DNA from: Candidatus Avoscillospira stercoripullorum | GTDB taxonomy: Bacteria > Bacillota > Clostridia > Oscillospirales > Oscillospiraceae | Length of the DNA stretch: 20,490 nucleotides | NCBI GenBank assembly: GCA_018712905.1 | Contig: DVGD01000103.1 | Coordinates: 1 to 20,490 of the forward strand | Direction: 5' to 3' | In this document: in pieces, positions 6,996 through 14,291 of the stretch | Position numbering within the stretch: the first letter of the stretch is position 1 | How the letters are laid out: each line of letters starts with the position of its first letter | Translations under genes and position numbers: made by a program | Notes under the pieces: model-generated | Told to the model about the DNA's origin: nothing | Databases searched by the model: none | What the model saw: only the letters and a program-made list of their open reading frames with translations

Positions 6996-7799
6996 TCACA
7001 GGCCAAATTGCGCCAGCACGATCACCGCCACCGCCAGCACCAGTCCCTCTGTCAGGGCTAGATAGTCCCTGGGCTGGTAGTGAAGCTCCTTAAGGCGGGT
7101 TCTGCCCTCGCCGCCGTGGTAGCAGCGGCACTCCATGGCCACGGCCAGCTCGTCGGCGCGGCGGAAGGAGCTGATAAACAGCGGCACCAGAATGGGAATG
7201 AGGGCTTTGGCGCGGCGGATGATGCTGCCGGTTTCAAAGTCGGCGCCCCGCGCCTTCTGGGCGTTGATGATCTTGTCGGTCTCTTCAATGAGGGTGGGGA
7301 TGAAGCGCAGGGCGATGCACATCATCATGGATAGCTCATGCACCGGCACCTTGATCTTCTTCAAGGGGTTCAGGAGCTTCTCCAGCCCATCGGTAAGAGA
7401 GATGGGCGAGGTGGTATAGGTGAGCATAAAGGTGCCAGCCAGAAGCATGGCGATTCGCAGCACCATAAACAAGGCGTTGAAAATACCCTCCCGGGTGATG
7501 GTGAAGATCCAGAAGGACAACAGGGGCGTCCCCTGGGTATAGAAGAGGTTGAGCAGGCCGGTGAGCAAAATGATAAAGAGCAGCGGCTTCATGCTCTTCA
7601 AAATCACCTTGAGCTTGATCTTGGAGAGCGCCACCACCGCGGCCAGCGCGGCAAAGACCAAGGCGTAGGTCACCACGCCCTCGGCGCTGAAGAGCGCCAC
7701 GATATAGACGATGACCAGGATGAGCTTGGTGCGGGGATCCAGCCGGTGGACAATGGTATTTCCCGGGAAAAACTGCCCCAGGGTGATGTCCTTAAGCAT
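6996..7799 (-). CDS. ecfT: ECF transporter transmembrane (T) component
   Basis: A 267-residue integral membrane protein that couples the EcfA1/A2 ATPases to exchangeable vitamin- or metal-binding S components in group II ECF importers. Hydrophobic helices are visible at about 25-58, 70-87, 108-128 and 248-267. The coupling motifs that insert into the ATPase grooves are present: ARG at 183-185 (QKARGAD) and an EARGY-like ECRCY at 223-227, where Cys replaces the small residues. The ATG at 7799 overlaps the ecfA2 end by 8 nt. No S-component gene is in the window. Confidence 0.95.
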   Translation of the reverse strand: MLKDITLGQFFPGNTIVHRLDPRTKLILVIVYIVALFSAEGVVTYALVFAALAAVVALSKIKLKVILKSMKPLLFIILLTGLLNLFYTQGTPLLSFWIFTITREGIFNALFMVLRIAMLLAGTFMLTYTTSPISLTDGLEKLLNPLKKIKVPVHELSMMMCIALRFIPTLIEETDKIINAQKARGADFETGSIIRRAKALIPILVPLFISSFRRADELAVAMECRCYHGGEGRTRLKELHYQPRDYLALTEGLVLAVAVIVLAQFGL

Positions 7800-8658
7800 G
7801 GAGCTTCCCTCCCCTCAGCTTCTTCAGGGATTCAAGCGCCTGCTCCACGGTGTAAACTGAGGTATCCACGCCCACGCCCATGTCTCGCAGGCGCAAAAAC
7901 ACCTGGGTGATCTGGGGAATGTCCAATCCCATGGAGATGAGCTCCTTGGCGCGGGCAAAGACCTCCCGGGGGGCGCCGGTCATGGCCACCTTGCCGTGGT
8001 TCATGACGATGAGGCGGCTCACATTGGAGGCGATCTCCTCCATGCTGTGGCTGACCATGATGACCGTGGCGTTTTTGGCGGCCTGGTAGGCGCGGATGTT
8101 GGAGAGGATGCCCTCGCGCCCCACCGGGTCGAGGCCGGCGGTGGGCTCATCGAGAATTAAAACATCCGGCTCCATGGCGATGACACCGGCGATGGCCACC
8201 CGGCGCTTCTGACCGCCGGAGAGTTCAAAGGGCGACTTCTGAAGGTTTTCCTCCGGGATTCCCACGAAGCCGGCCGCCTCACGCACCCGCCGGTCGATTT
8301 CGTCCTTGGTAAGTCCCATATTTTTCGGGCCGAAGGCAATGTCCTGATAGACCGTCTCCTCAAAGAGCTGATACTCCGGGTACTGGAACACCAGTCCCAC
8401 CCGGAAGCGGGTCTCCCGGGTGAATTTTTTATCGCTCCAGATGCTGCGGCCGTCCAGAAGGACATCGCCGGAGGTGGGCTTTAGAAGGCCGTTGAGATGC
8501 TGAATGAGGGTGGATTTGCCGGAACCGGTGTGGCCGATGATGCCCACAAATTCGCCCCGTGCAAAGGTGAGATTCACCTGCTGAATGGCATCGCTTTCAA
8601 AGGGCGTCCCCACCCCGTAGGTATGGGTGAGATCTCTCGTCTCTAGGATTGGCGTCAA
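7792..8658 (-). CDS. ecfA2: ECF transporter energy-coupling ATPase A2
   Basis: A 288-residue ABC ATPase. Walker A is at 42-49 (GHTGSGKS), Q-loop Gln at 92 (FQYPEYQLFE), signature LSGGQ at 146-150 and Walker B VLILDE at 166-171. The start is TTG at 8658, because GGAGG lies at the right distance and the first residues (TPILETRDLTHTYG) match the family. The frame stays open to 8826, but that extension runs through repeat C and is not protein-like. Assigned A2 from its place between ecfA1 and ecfT. It forms a heterodimer with EcfA1 at the inner face of the membrane. Confidence 0.95.
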   Translation of the reverse strand: MTPILETRDLTHTYGVGTPFESDAIQQVNLTFARGEFVGIIGHTGSGKSTLIQHLNGLLKPTSGDVLLDGRSIWSDKKFTRETRFRVGLVFQYPEYQLFEETVYQDIAFGPKNMGLTKDEIDRRVREAAGFVGIPEENLQKSPFELSGGQKRRVAIAGVIAMEPDVLILDEPTAGLDPVGREGILSNIRAYQAAKNATVIMVSHSMEEIASNVSRLIVMNHGKVAMTGAPREVFARAKELISMGLDIPQITQVFLRLRDMGVGVDTSVYTVEQALESLKKLRGGKLHA

Positions 8659-8680
8659 GGTAATTCCTCCACAAATGTTA

Positions 8681-8841
8681 GGCAACACCGCATAATTTGG
8701 CAAGTGGATTCGGCCAAAGATTTTGGCGCAGCCGAAAGGGTCAAAAGGGCGGGAATACTGTATGTATTTCCCCCTTTTGACCCTGCACGGATGGGTCAAA
8801 AGATTGGTCGAAGGCCGCAGACACAATTGTGTGGCGTTGCC
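8681..8841 (-). repeat. Element C: about 161-bp MITE-like palindromic repeat between ecfA1 and ecfA2
   Basis: The ends are imperfect inverted repeats (GGCAACACCGCATAATT against GGCAACGCCACACAATT). The core is a long hairpin, GGGTCAAAAGGG (8738-8749) with CCCTTTTGACCC (8772-8783), extended inward by GGGAATAC/GTATTTCCC. A nested hairpin GCCAAA-GAT-TTTGGC sits at 8713-8727, and a perfect 12-bp palindrome ACACAATTGTGT at 8821-8832. GGGTCAAAAG occurs three times (8738 and 8793 direct, 8774-8783 inverted). There is no transposase. It begins 5 nt after the ecfA1 stop. Similar GGCAACACCGCATAATT-ended repeats occur in other gut Clostridia, from memory only; there is no second copy here. Confidence 0.8.
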
Positions 8842-8846
8842 TTTGG

Positions 8847-9701
8847 TCAGGCCTTCGTGAGGAAATCACGAAGTGTCTGCGCACATTCCTCCACGGAAAG
8901 AGCATCCAGCGGCAGGTCGAAGCCCGCCTGGCGGAGCTCATATAAAAGCATGGTTGTCTCCGGCACCGTAAGTCCCGCCGCCCGGAGGAGCTCCACCTGG
9001 GTGAAGACCTCCTTGGGCGTGCCGTCGGTCAAAATGCCCCCGTCGGTCATGACCACCACCCGGTCGGCCAGCACGGCCTCGGGCATATGGTGGGTGATGA
9101 GCACGGCGGTGATGTGGTTTTCCCGGTTGAGGCGGCGGATGGTGGCCAGCACCTCGCGCCTGCCCTGGGGATCCAGCATGGCCGTGGGCTCGTCCAGGAC
9201 GATGCACTTGGGACGCATGGCGATGACGCCGGCGATGGCGATTCGCTGCTTCTGGCCGCCGGAGAGCATATGGGGCGCGTGCTCCCGGTACTGAAACATG
9301 CCCACCAGCTTCAAGGCCTCGTCCACCCGGGTGCGGATCTCCTCGGGCGGTACGCCCAGGTTTTCCGGGGCAAAGGCCACATCCTCCTCCACCACGTTGG
9401 AGACGATCTGATTGTCGGGATTCTGAAATACCATTCCCACCTGCTGGCGGATCTTGAGCAGCAGCGCCTCGTCCCGGGTGTCCATGCCGTAGACATGGAC
9501 GCTGCCCCCGGTGGGCAGGAGAATGGCGTTAAAATGCTTGGCCAGGGTGGATTTCCCGCAGCCGTTGTGCCCCAGCACCGCCACAAAGCTCCCCGCTTCA
9601 ATGATGAGATCCAGCCCCTCGAACACTTGCACGGGACTGGTTTCCTCGGTGCCGGGATAGTCATAGGTCAGTTGATCGACCACAATTGCCGTCTGTTCCA
9701 T
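8847..9701 (-). CDS. ecfA1: ECF transporter energy-coupling ATPase A1
   Basis: A 284-residue ABC ATPase. Walker A is at 44-51 (GHNGCGKS), Q-loop Gln at 93 (VFQNPDNQIV), signature LSGGQ at 146-150 and Walker B CIVLDE at 166-171. The NPDNQIV segment is typical of EcfA1. The ATG at 9701 is preceded by AAGGAAA; a longer open frame to 10163 overlaps the upstream methyltransferase and is rejected. It pairs with EcfA2 to power vitamin or metal uptake through EcfT. It lies 17 nt after the methyltransferase gene and is separated from ecfA2 by repeat C. Confidence 0.95.
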   Translation of the reverse strand: MEQTAIVVDQLTYDYPGTEETSPVQVFEGLDLIIEAGSFVAVLGHNGCGKSTLAKHFNAILLPTGGSVHVYGMDTRDEALLLKIRQQVGMVFQNPDNQIVSNVVEEDVAFAPENLGVPPEEIRTRVDEALKLVGMFQYREHAPHMLSGGQKQRIAIAGVIAMRPKCIVLDEPTAMLDPQGRREVLATIRRLNRENHITAVLITHHMPEAVLADRVVVMTDGGILTDGTPKEVFTQVELLRAAGLTVPETTMLLYELRQAGFDLPLDALSVEECAQTLRDFLTKA

Positions 9702-9718
9702 AGGTTTTCCTTTCGCCT

Positions 9719-10579
9719 TCAGCGAAACCACCGGCCGGTGCTGCCGCAGGGCAGGTTGAGGCCGCTGGCCGTCACCGGCAGCCCCAGCTCGTCGCAGGCG
9801 ATCTGGCCGCCGTATTTCTTGCCCACCAGAGTGCCCAGGAGATATCCCAGCACCGAGGGCGCCAGGCCGGTGGTATAGGAGTTGATGAGTACAAAGAGGG
9901 GATCCTCCGACAGCACCCCCACCACCAGCTCCAGGAAGGGGTACAAATCCTTTTCCAGCTTCCAGATCTCCCCCGAGGGGCCGCGGCCATAAGAGGGCGG
10001 ATCCATGATGATGGCGTCGTAGCGCCTGCCGCGCTTGATCTCCCGCTCCACAAACTTGGCGCAGTCGTCCACGATCCAACGGATGGGCGCTTCCGCGAGG
10101 CCGGAGGCCTTGGCGTTTTCCCGCGCCCAGGCCACCATGCCTCTGGCTGCGTCCACGTGGCACACCGACGCGCCCGCCGCCGCCGCAGCCAAGGTGGCGC
10201 CGCCGGTATAGGCAAAGAGGTTGAGCACAGACACGTGCCGCCCGGCGCCCCGGATCTTTTCCATCTCAAAGTCCCAGTTCACGGCCTGTTCGGGGAAAAT
10301 GCCCGTATGTTTAAAGTTCATGGGTTTGACCTGGAAGGTGAGGTCGCCATAGCACACCTGCCAGTGCTCCGGCAGGCGGTTTTCCGACCATTTGCCGCCG
10401 CCGGAGGCCGAGCGGGCATAGCGCCCGTCGTAGCTCTTCCAGCGCCGGTCGGTGCGGGGCGTGTTCCAAATAACCTGAGGATCGGGGCGCACCAGGGTGT
10501 ACTTCCCCCACCGCTCCAGCTTTTCGCCGCCCGAGGTGTCGATGACCTCATAGTCCTTCCATTGATCTGCAATCCACAT
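9719..10579 (-). CDS. Class I SAM-dependent methyltransferase (RlmI/RlmK-like, no PUA domain)
   Basis: A 286-residue protein. Motif I is VLNLFAYTGGATLAAAAAGA (118-137), the acidic motif II is HVDAARGMVAWARENA (141-156), and motif IV is MDPPSYGRG (192-200), as in the COG1092 group of RNA methyltransferases. The N-terminal RNA-binding PUA domain of RlmI is absent; instead there are about 85 residues rich in Trp and basic residues. The likely substrate is RNA, possibly rRNA, but this is inference. An AGGAG site stands 6 nt before the ATG, and the gene starts 17 nt after the PBP stop, so the two are probably co-transcribed. Confidence 0.85.
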   Translation of the reverse strand: MWIADQWKDYEVIDTSGGEKLERWGKYTLVRPDPQVIWNTPRTDRRWKSYDGRYARSASGGGKWSENRLPEHWQVCYGDLTFQVKPMNFKHTGIFPEQAVNWDFEMEKIRGAGRHVSVLNLFAYTGGATLAAAAAGASVCHVDAARGMVAWARENAKASGLAEAPIRWIVDDCAKFVEREIKRGRRYDAIIMDPPSYGRGPSGEIWKLEKDLYPFLELVVGVLSEDPLFVLINSYTTGLAPSVLGYLLGTLVGKKYGGQIACDELGLPVTASGLNLPCGSTGRWFR

Positions 10580-10596
10580 ATGCTACTCCTGTTCCG

Positions 10597-13083
10597 TCAA
10601 TCGCTGCTGTGGGTACCGAGGCCGTTGAGAAGCTCCTCCAGGTCAACACTGGTGCCCTGCTCCTCGTCCTCATTCTCTTCCTCCTCCTCTTCCTTGGGGA
10701 GGTCGTCCTCAGAGTGAATATAGCACTCCAGGTTAATGGCATCCACCACCGGGCTCACCGGCTCATAAAGTCCCACCGGCAGGGGACGGGAGGAATAGAC
10801 GTAGGGCTGATCCTCCACCACAATGCCCGCCGTGGGGAAACCGCGCTCGATGTCCATGAGACCCACCTGGTAGATATAGTTTCCGGGCACCTGGGCGCAG
10901 TACTCATTGGCCACGTGATCCGACGCGCCGCAGATATCCACCAGAGCATGGACGTTGCAGCTGGCCGTAGGCACGTCCTCGAGATAGAGCTCTCCGCTGA
11001 CAATGCGGTCGCCCCGGGGATCCTTGCGGCAGGCGTCGGTGGCCAGGAGGCCGCTGTCGCGGCAGTACTCCACGGTGACCACATCGGTGGGCTTTTCAAA
11101 TTCGGCGCTGGGCAGAGCTTCATGGATGCCGGCCATGACCTTCTGCCACAGGCTAACAGCAGGGTTCTCGGTGGTGTCGGTGAGGACAACCTCCTCGGGA
11201 TCGTCGTAGCCGCACCAGACCACCGCCGTATAGTAAGGCGTGTAGCCGGCAAACCAGCGGTCATAGTCGCTGGTGGTGGTGCCGGTCTTGCCGGCCACGG
11301 CCATGTTCTCCAGCTGGGCGCCGGTGCCGGTGCCGGTCTCGACGGTATTCTCCATCATATAGGTGGAATACCAGGCCGTCTTCTGGCTCATGGCCATCCA
11401 GGAGTCCTGGGTGTTGTCCAAGACCACTTTGCCGTTGGAATCGAGCACACGGGTATAGGTTCTTCCCTCGCGGTAGAGGCCGTTGTTGGGGAAGGTGGTA
11501 TAGGCCTCGGCCATGTCCCGGACGGTGACGCCCTTGGTGAGGCCGCCCATGGCCATGGGCGCCAGGTCAATATCCGAGAGCACTGTGCCATTGGAGCTCA
11601 CATACTCCGAGACCAGGCTGGTAAGTCCCATCTTGTCCCGGGCAAAATTGAAGGCCGTCTCCGCGCCCATCTCCGCCACCAGCTTCACCGCCACGGTGTT
11701 AAGGGAGAGGCGCATGGCGTCGTTGATGGAGACCAGGCCGCGATAGGTGGAGTCAGAATTCTTCGGCCAGGCCGCCGTATTGGTGAACTGATAGGGCGTA
11801 TCGTCATAGACCGAGGAGGGCGTGATGAGCCCCAGCTCCATGGCGGGCGCAAAGACCGAGATGGGCTTGATGGTGGAGCCGGGGGAGAGATAGCTCTGGG
11901 TGGCGCGGTTTAAAATCAAGCTGCCCACCTTCTCCCCCACGCCGCCGGCCATGGCCACAATGTCGCCGGTCTTGTTGTCGGTGACCGCGATGGCAGACTG
12001 AAGCTGCTGGCTGCTGGCCGTCTCGGGAATGTTGGAAAGATCCTCGTAGACCTTGTCCACCTCTGCCTGCACCTCCGGGTCGATGGTGCAGTAGATCTTA
12101 TAGCCGCCGGTTTGAAGCATCTTCAGGGCGATGGAGTATTCATCGCCGGTGATCTCCATGAGGTCGTTGACCACCTCGTTGATGACCTGATCTTCAAAGT
12201 AGGTGAAGTAGTTGCCGGAGCCGTCGTCCTCGCCGGAGCGGTTGCTGAGCACCAGCTCCTGCGCCACGGCCTGGTCGTACTCCGTCTTGCTGATATAGCC
12301 CTGGTCGAGCATTTCGCCCAGGATCAGCTCCTGGCGCTCCTTGTTCTCCTCGGGGTTGAGATAGGGATCATACCGGGAGGGGTTGTTGGTAATGCCAATG
12401 AGAGAGGCGCACTCGGCCAGGGAGAGATCCTCCACGTCCTTGCCGAAGTAGACCTCCGAGGCGGCCTGGACGCCGTAGCAGCCCTCGCCCAGGGGGATGA
12501 TGTTGAGGTAAAATTCCAAGATTTGATCCTTCGTGTAGCGCTTTTCGTACTCCAGGGCGCGGAAAATCTCCACCAGCTTCCGGCGCACCGTCACCTCGTC
12601 TTCATGGGTACGGTTTTTGATGAGCTGCTGGGTGATGGTGGATGCGCCGTAGGTGGTCTCACCGCCGAAGAACATATTGAGACTGGCTCTGATGGTGCGC
12701 AGCCAGTCCACGCCGTCGTGCTCGTAGAACCGCTTGTCCTCAATGGCAATGCAGGCGTTTTTGAGGTTCTGAGGGATGTCCTCCAACCCCACCCAAATGC
12801 GGTTCTCACTCTCGTAGAGCTTTTTGAGCTCCTTCCACTCCCCTGTCTCGCGGTCTTGATAGTAGATCACCGAGGACTGATCCAGAGCAAAGCTCTCGAT
12901 GGAGAAGTCCACCTGGTTGGAGAGGTCGTTCTTAATATACATTGCAAAGATGCAGGCGAAGATCAATAGTGCCAGGAAGCCCGTGAGCAGAAGCGTTCCG
13001 AAGATCTTTCCGATCCAGCCCCAAACCCTTCTGGCGCGGGAGCGCTCCTGGGGCTGTGCCTGCCGTTTTTGCCGTTTGGCCAT
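10597..13083 (-). CDS. Class A penicillin-binding protein (peptidoglycan glycosyltransferase/transpeptidase)
   Basis: An 828-residue bifunctional cell-wall synthase anchored by one helix at about 26-50. The GT51 glycosyltransferase domain (about 95-275) has EDKRFYEHDG with catalytic Glu115, GASTITQQLIKN (146-157) and RRKLVEIFRALEYEKRYTK with Glu172. The transpeptidase domain has SxxK as STIK (Ser403, Lys406), SLN (460-462) and KTG (599-601), all intact. A C-terminal extension with several Cys (from about 665) ends in a run of acidic residues near 795-812. The start has a GGAGGTG site. PBP1A/PBP2a-like; the exact paralogue name is not certain. First gene of the run to DUF5711. Confidence 0.96.
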   Translation of the reverse strand: MAKRQKRQAQPQERSRARRVWGWIGKIFGTLLLTGFLALLIFACIFAMYIKNDLSNQVDFSIESFALDQSSVIYYQDRETGEWKELKKLYESENRIWVGLEDIPQNLKNACIAIEDKRFYEHDGVDWLRTIRASLNMFFGGETTYGASTITQQLIKNRTHEDEVTVRRKLVEIFRALEYEKRYTKDQILEFYLNIIPLGEGCYGVQAASEVYFGKDVEDLSLAECASLIGITNNPSRYDPYLNPEENKERQELILGEMLDQGYISKTEYDQAVAQELVLSNRSGEDDGSGNYFTYFEDQVINEVVNDLMEITGDEYSIALKMLQTGGYKIYCTIDPEVQAEVDKVYEDLSNIPETASSQQLQSAIAVTDNKTGDIVAMAGGVGEKVGSLILNRATQSYLSPGSTIKPISVFAPAMELGLITPSSVYDDTPYQFTNTAAWPKNSDSTYRGLVSINDAMRLSLNTVAVKLVAEMGAETAFNFARDKMGLTSLVSEYVSSNGTVLSDIDLAPMAMGGLTKGVTVRDMAEAYTTFPNNGLYREGRTYTRVLDSNGKVVLDNTQDSWMAMSQKTAWYSTYMMENTVETGTGTGAQLENMAVAGKTGTTTSDYDRWFAGYTPYYTAVVWCGYDDPEEVVLTDTTENPAVSLWQKVMAGIHEALPSAEFEKPTDVVTVEYCRDSGLLATDACRKDPRGDRIVSGELYLEDVPTASCNVHALVDICGASDHVANEYCAQVPGNYIYQVGLMDIERGFPTAGIVVEDQPYVYSSRPLPVGLYEPVSPVVDAINLECYIHSEDDLPKEEEEEENEDEEQGTSVDLEELLNGLGTHSSD

Positions 13084-13145
13084 AGTTACACCTCCGTGGA
13101 TCGGACATTTGCTTCGTTTGCATAGATACCCATAGTATTCCCTGT

Positions 13146-13174
13146 ATTATAGCACATCATTGCCCCAATATCCA
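13146..13174 (-). promoter_or_regulatory. Likely promoter of the PBP-ecf-truA run
   Basis: On the minus strand a perfect TATAAT (13151-13146) is 17 nt from a weak -35, TGGATA (13174-13169). Predicted transcription starts near 13139, about 56 nt before the PBP ATG. No other good promoter was seen upstream of the run. Confidence 0.5.
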
Positions 13175-13212
13175 TATCCTTTTTCATCTGCATTTTTTCG
13201 CCAGCGCAGCTC

Positions 13213-13244
13213 CATGGCGGTTATTTTTCGAAAAATGCGCCATG
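13213..13244 (+). promoter_or_regulatory. Near-perfect 32-nt hairpin/palindrome upstream of the small secreted-protein gene
   Basis: CATGGCG (13213-13219) pairs with CGCCATG (13238-13244), enclosing a perfect 14-bp palindrome ATTTTTCGAAAAAT (13223-13236) with a 3/1-nt asymmetry between them. It ends 18 nt before the ATG at 13263 and lies between two divergent genes. It could be a repressor operator, or a leader hairpin in the plus-strand mRNA. No matching regulator is recognised. Confidence 0.65.
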
Positions 13245-13262
13245 CTATCTCTGGTGATTGCA

Positions 13263-13502
13263 ATGAAAAAAAGCTGGAAAACCAGTCTCGCGGCACTCTT
13301 GTCCCTGGCGCTGCTGGCGCCGTACCTGCTCACGGAGTCCGGCGGCTTCGTGGCGCTCTACCACGAGGACACGAAAAGCTGGACCGTAACCGACACACCC
13401 CTTGACTCCCTGCCGCCCCACGACCAGGCGCTCCTGCGTCAGGGACTTCCGCTTCAGACGCAGCAGGATGTGACAAAGGCCATGGAAGATTTTTGCTCCT
13501 GA
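13263..13502 (+). CDS. Small secreted or membrane-anchored protein, BofC C-terminal-domain-like
   Basis: A 79-residue protein. The basic start (MKKSWK) and hydrophobic stretch (residues 7-20, LAALLSLALLAPYL) form a signal peptide or anchor. The rest reads VALYHEDTKSWTVTDTPLDS, then LPPHDQALLRQGL and AMEDFCS. The LPxxDQxLLxxGL...LEDF pattern resembles the short BofC_C fold seen in spore-former proteins; I assign this from memory and it is tentative. The ATG at 13263 is preferred over an in-frame ATG at 13242 because GGTGA stands about 6 nt before it and 13242 lies inside the hairpin. Role unknown. Confidence 0.6.
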   Translation: MKKSWKTSLAALLSLALLAPYLLTESGGFVALYHEDTKSWTVTDTPLDSLPPHDQALLRQGLPLQTQQDVTKAMEDFCS

Positions 13503-13544
13503 GAGGCCGTCGAAGCCGCTTTCAGCAGAAGGCACAAATTCCTC

Positions 13545-13573
13545 TTGATTTTCCCTCGCGATCAGGTTAAAAT
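13545..13573 (+). promoter_or_regulatory. Promoter of the DUF1292 gene, with an overlapping inverted repeat
   Basis: TTGATT (13545-13550) and TAAAAT (13568-13573) are 17 nt apart. The perfect inverted repeat AGGTTA (13564-13569) and TAACCT (13579-13584) overlaps the -10 and the likely start, so it may be an operator. The ribosome site GGAGG follows at 13592-13596. Confidence 0.55.
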
Positions 13574-13602
13574 GAAGATAACCTAAGACATCGGAGGTTC
13601 CC

Positions 13603-13890
13603 ATGAGCGATCAATTTGGCGACGATATCATCACCATCACCGATGAGGACGGCGTGGAATACGTGCTGGAGGTACTGTCGGTTCTAGAGGTGGACGGCAA
13701 CGAATACTATGCATTGGTTCCCGCCGAGGACGACGATTCCCAGGAGGATCTGGAGGTCACCATCCTCAAGGTCACCGAGGAAAACGGCGAGGAAATCCTC
13801 TGCGCCATCGAAGATGAACAGGAGCTGGAGCACGTCTATCAGGTCATGATGGATGAGCTCTACCGCGACGACGACACAGAAGAAGAATAA
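13603..13890 (+). CDS. DUF1292 family protein (YrzB-like)
   Basis: A 95-residue, strongly acidic cytoplasmic protein. It has the DUF1292 pattern: DDIITITDEDGVEYVLEVL, then DGNEYYALVPAEDD and EEILCAIEDEQELEHVYQVM. A well-placed GGAGG supports the ATG at 13603. DUF1292 genes in Firmicutes are commonly found near the yrrL/yrrK or ribosome-related genes; their function is unknown. Here the gene immediately precedes a 6S RNA gene, ending about 14 nt before it. Confidence 0.92.
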   Translation: MSDQFGDDIITITDEDGVEYVLEVLSVLEVDGNEYYALVPAEDDDSQEDLEVTILKVTEENGEEILCAIEDEQELEHVYQVMMDELYRDDDTEEE

Positions 13891-13903
13891 ATACGATAAA
13901 AGA

Positions 13904-14106
13904 GATTCCCTGCTTGGTGCGTGACGGGCCCACTTAAACCCACATTTTTTCTAAGGGATGCTCGACTTCTCTGCGGGATTGCAGACCTCCCGCCCCAGCT
14001 TTGACTGGCGGTGGACGCTGGGAGCAGTGAACGCAGCGAGCGGCAACCCACCTGCCTTTTTGTGCAGGTTATAATTGGGTTCGCACGGCCAAAGTGGGGA
14101 ACCTTT
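13904..14106 (+). ncRNA. ssrS: 6S RNA (RNA polymerase regulator)
   Basis: An about 200-nt non-coding stretch that folds as one long irregular hairpin. The closing stem pairs TTCCC..TTGG.TGCG (13906-13921) with CGCA..CCAA..GGGGAA (14082-14102). An inner AACCCA/TGGGTT pairing, a central CTGCGGGATTGCAGACCTCCCGCC block and a 3' side hairpin (ACCTGC...GCAGGT, 14049-14069) fit the clostridial 6S pattern. 6S RNA mimics an open promoter and sequesters the housekeeping sigma-holoenzyme in stationary phase. A weak TACGAT -10 (13892-13897) may drive it. The ends are approximate. Recognition is from memory of the family, not a covariance search. Confidence 0.78.
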
Positions 14107-14126
14107 TTTCATAGGGACGAAAATTG

Positions 14127-14155
14127 CCCGCCGGTGGTTCCACCGGCGGGTTTTT
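14127..14155 (+). terminator. Intrinsic terminator after the 6S RNA
   Basis: CCCGCCGGTG (14127-14136) pairs perfectly with CACCGGCGGG (14141-14150) around GTTC, followed by TTTTT. It would end the transcript carrying DUF1292 and 6S RNA, or the precursor of 6S. Confidence 0.93.
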
Positions 14156-14184
14156 ATGTTATGGGCTTCAGGTCCACTGCTGCG

Positions 14185-14286
14185 CCTCCCCTTGGTGCCC
14201 AAGGGGAGGTGGTATGCGAAGCATACCGGAGGGGATCAGAGTTCGCGATCACTGCCGGCCTGCCAGCTCCCCTTCGCAGGGGAGCC
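14185..14286 (-). repeat. Element D: about 102-bp palindromic GGCTCCCC-type repeat
   Basis: Three perfect hairpins in a row: CCTCCCCTTGG-TGC-CCAAGGGGAGG (14185-14209), GGTATGC-GAA-GCATACC (14211-14227) and GCTCCCCT-TCGC-AGGGGAGC (14266-14285). Read on the minus strand it starts AAGGCTCCCCT and ends AGGGGAGG, the form of a repeat very common between genes in gut Oscillospiraceae and relatives (from memory). No ORF. It begins 5 nt after the ygfK stop, where it could form the 3' end of the ssnA-ygfK mRNA. Confidence 0.8.
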
Positions 14287-14291
14287 TTATG

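Noticed and set aside
8738..8802. GGTCAAA heptads in element C as CtsR operators
   Set aside because: CtsR sites need tandem heptads with a 3-nt spacer; these copies are far apart and one is inverted, inside a hairpin.
8659..8826. N-terminal extension of ecfA2 to 8826
   Set aside because: It translates through repeat C and has no family match; the TTG at 8658 has a GGAGG site and gives the normal length.
9702..10163. N-terminal extension of ecfA1 to 10163
   Set aside because: It overlaps the methyltransferase gene in another frame and is not protein-like; the ATG at 9701 matches the family start.
10609..11913. Plus-strand open frame of 434 codons antisense to the PBP
   Set aside because: The PBP has every catalytic motif on the minus strand; the antisense frame has biased His/Gly/Val composition and no domain.
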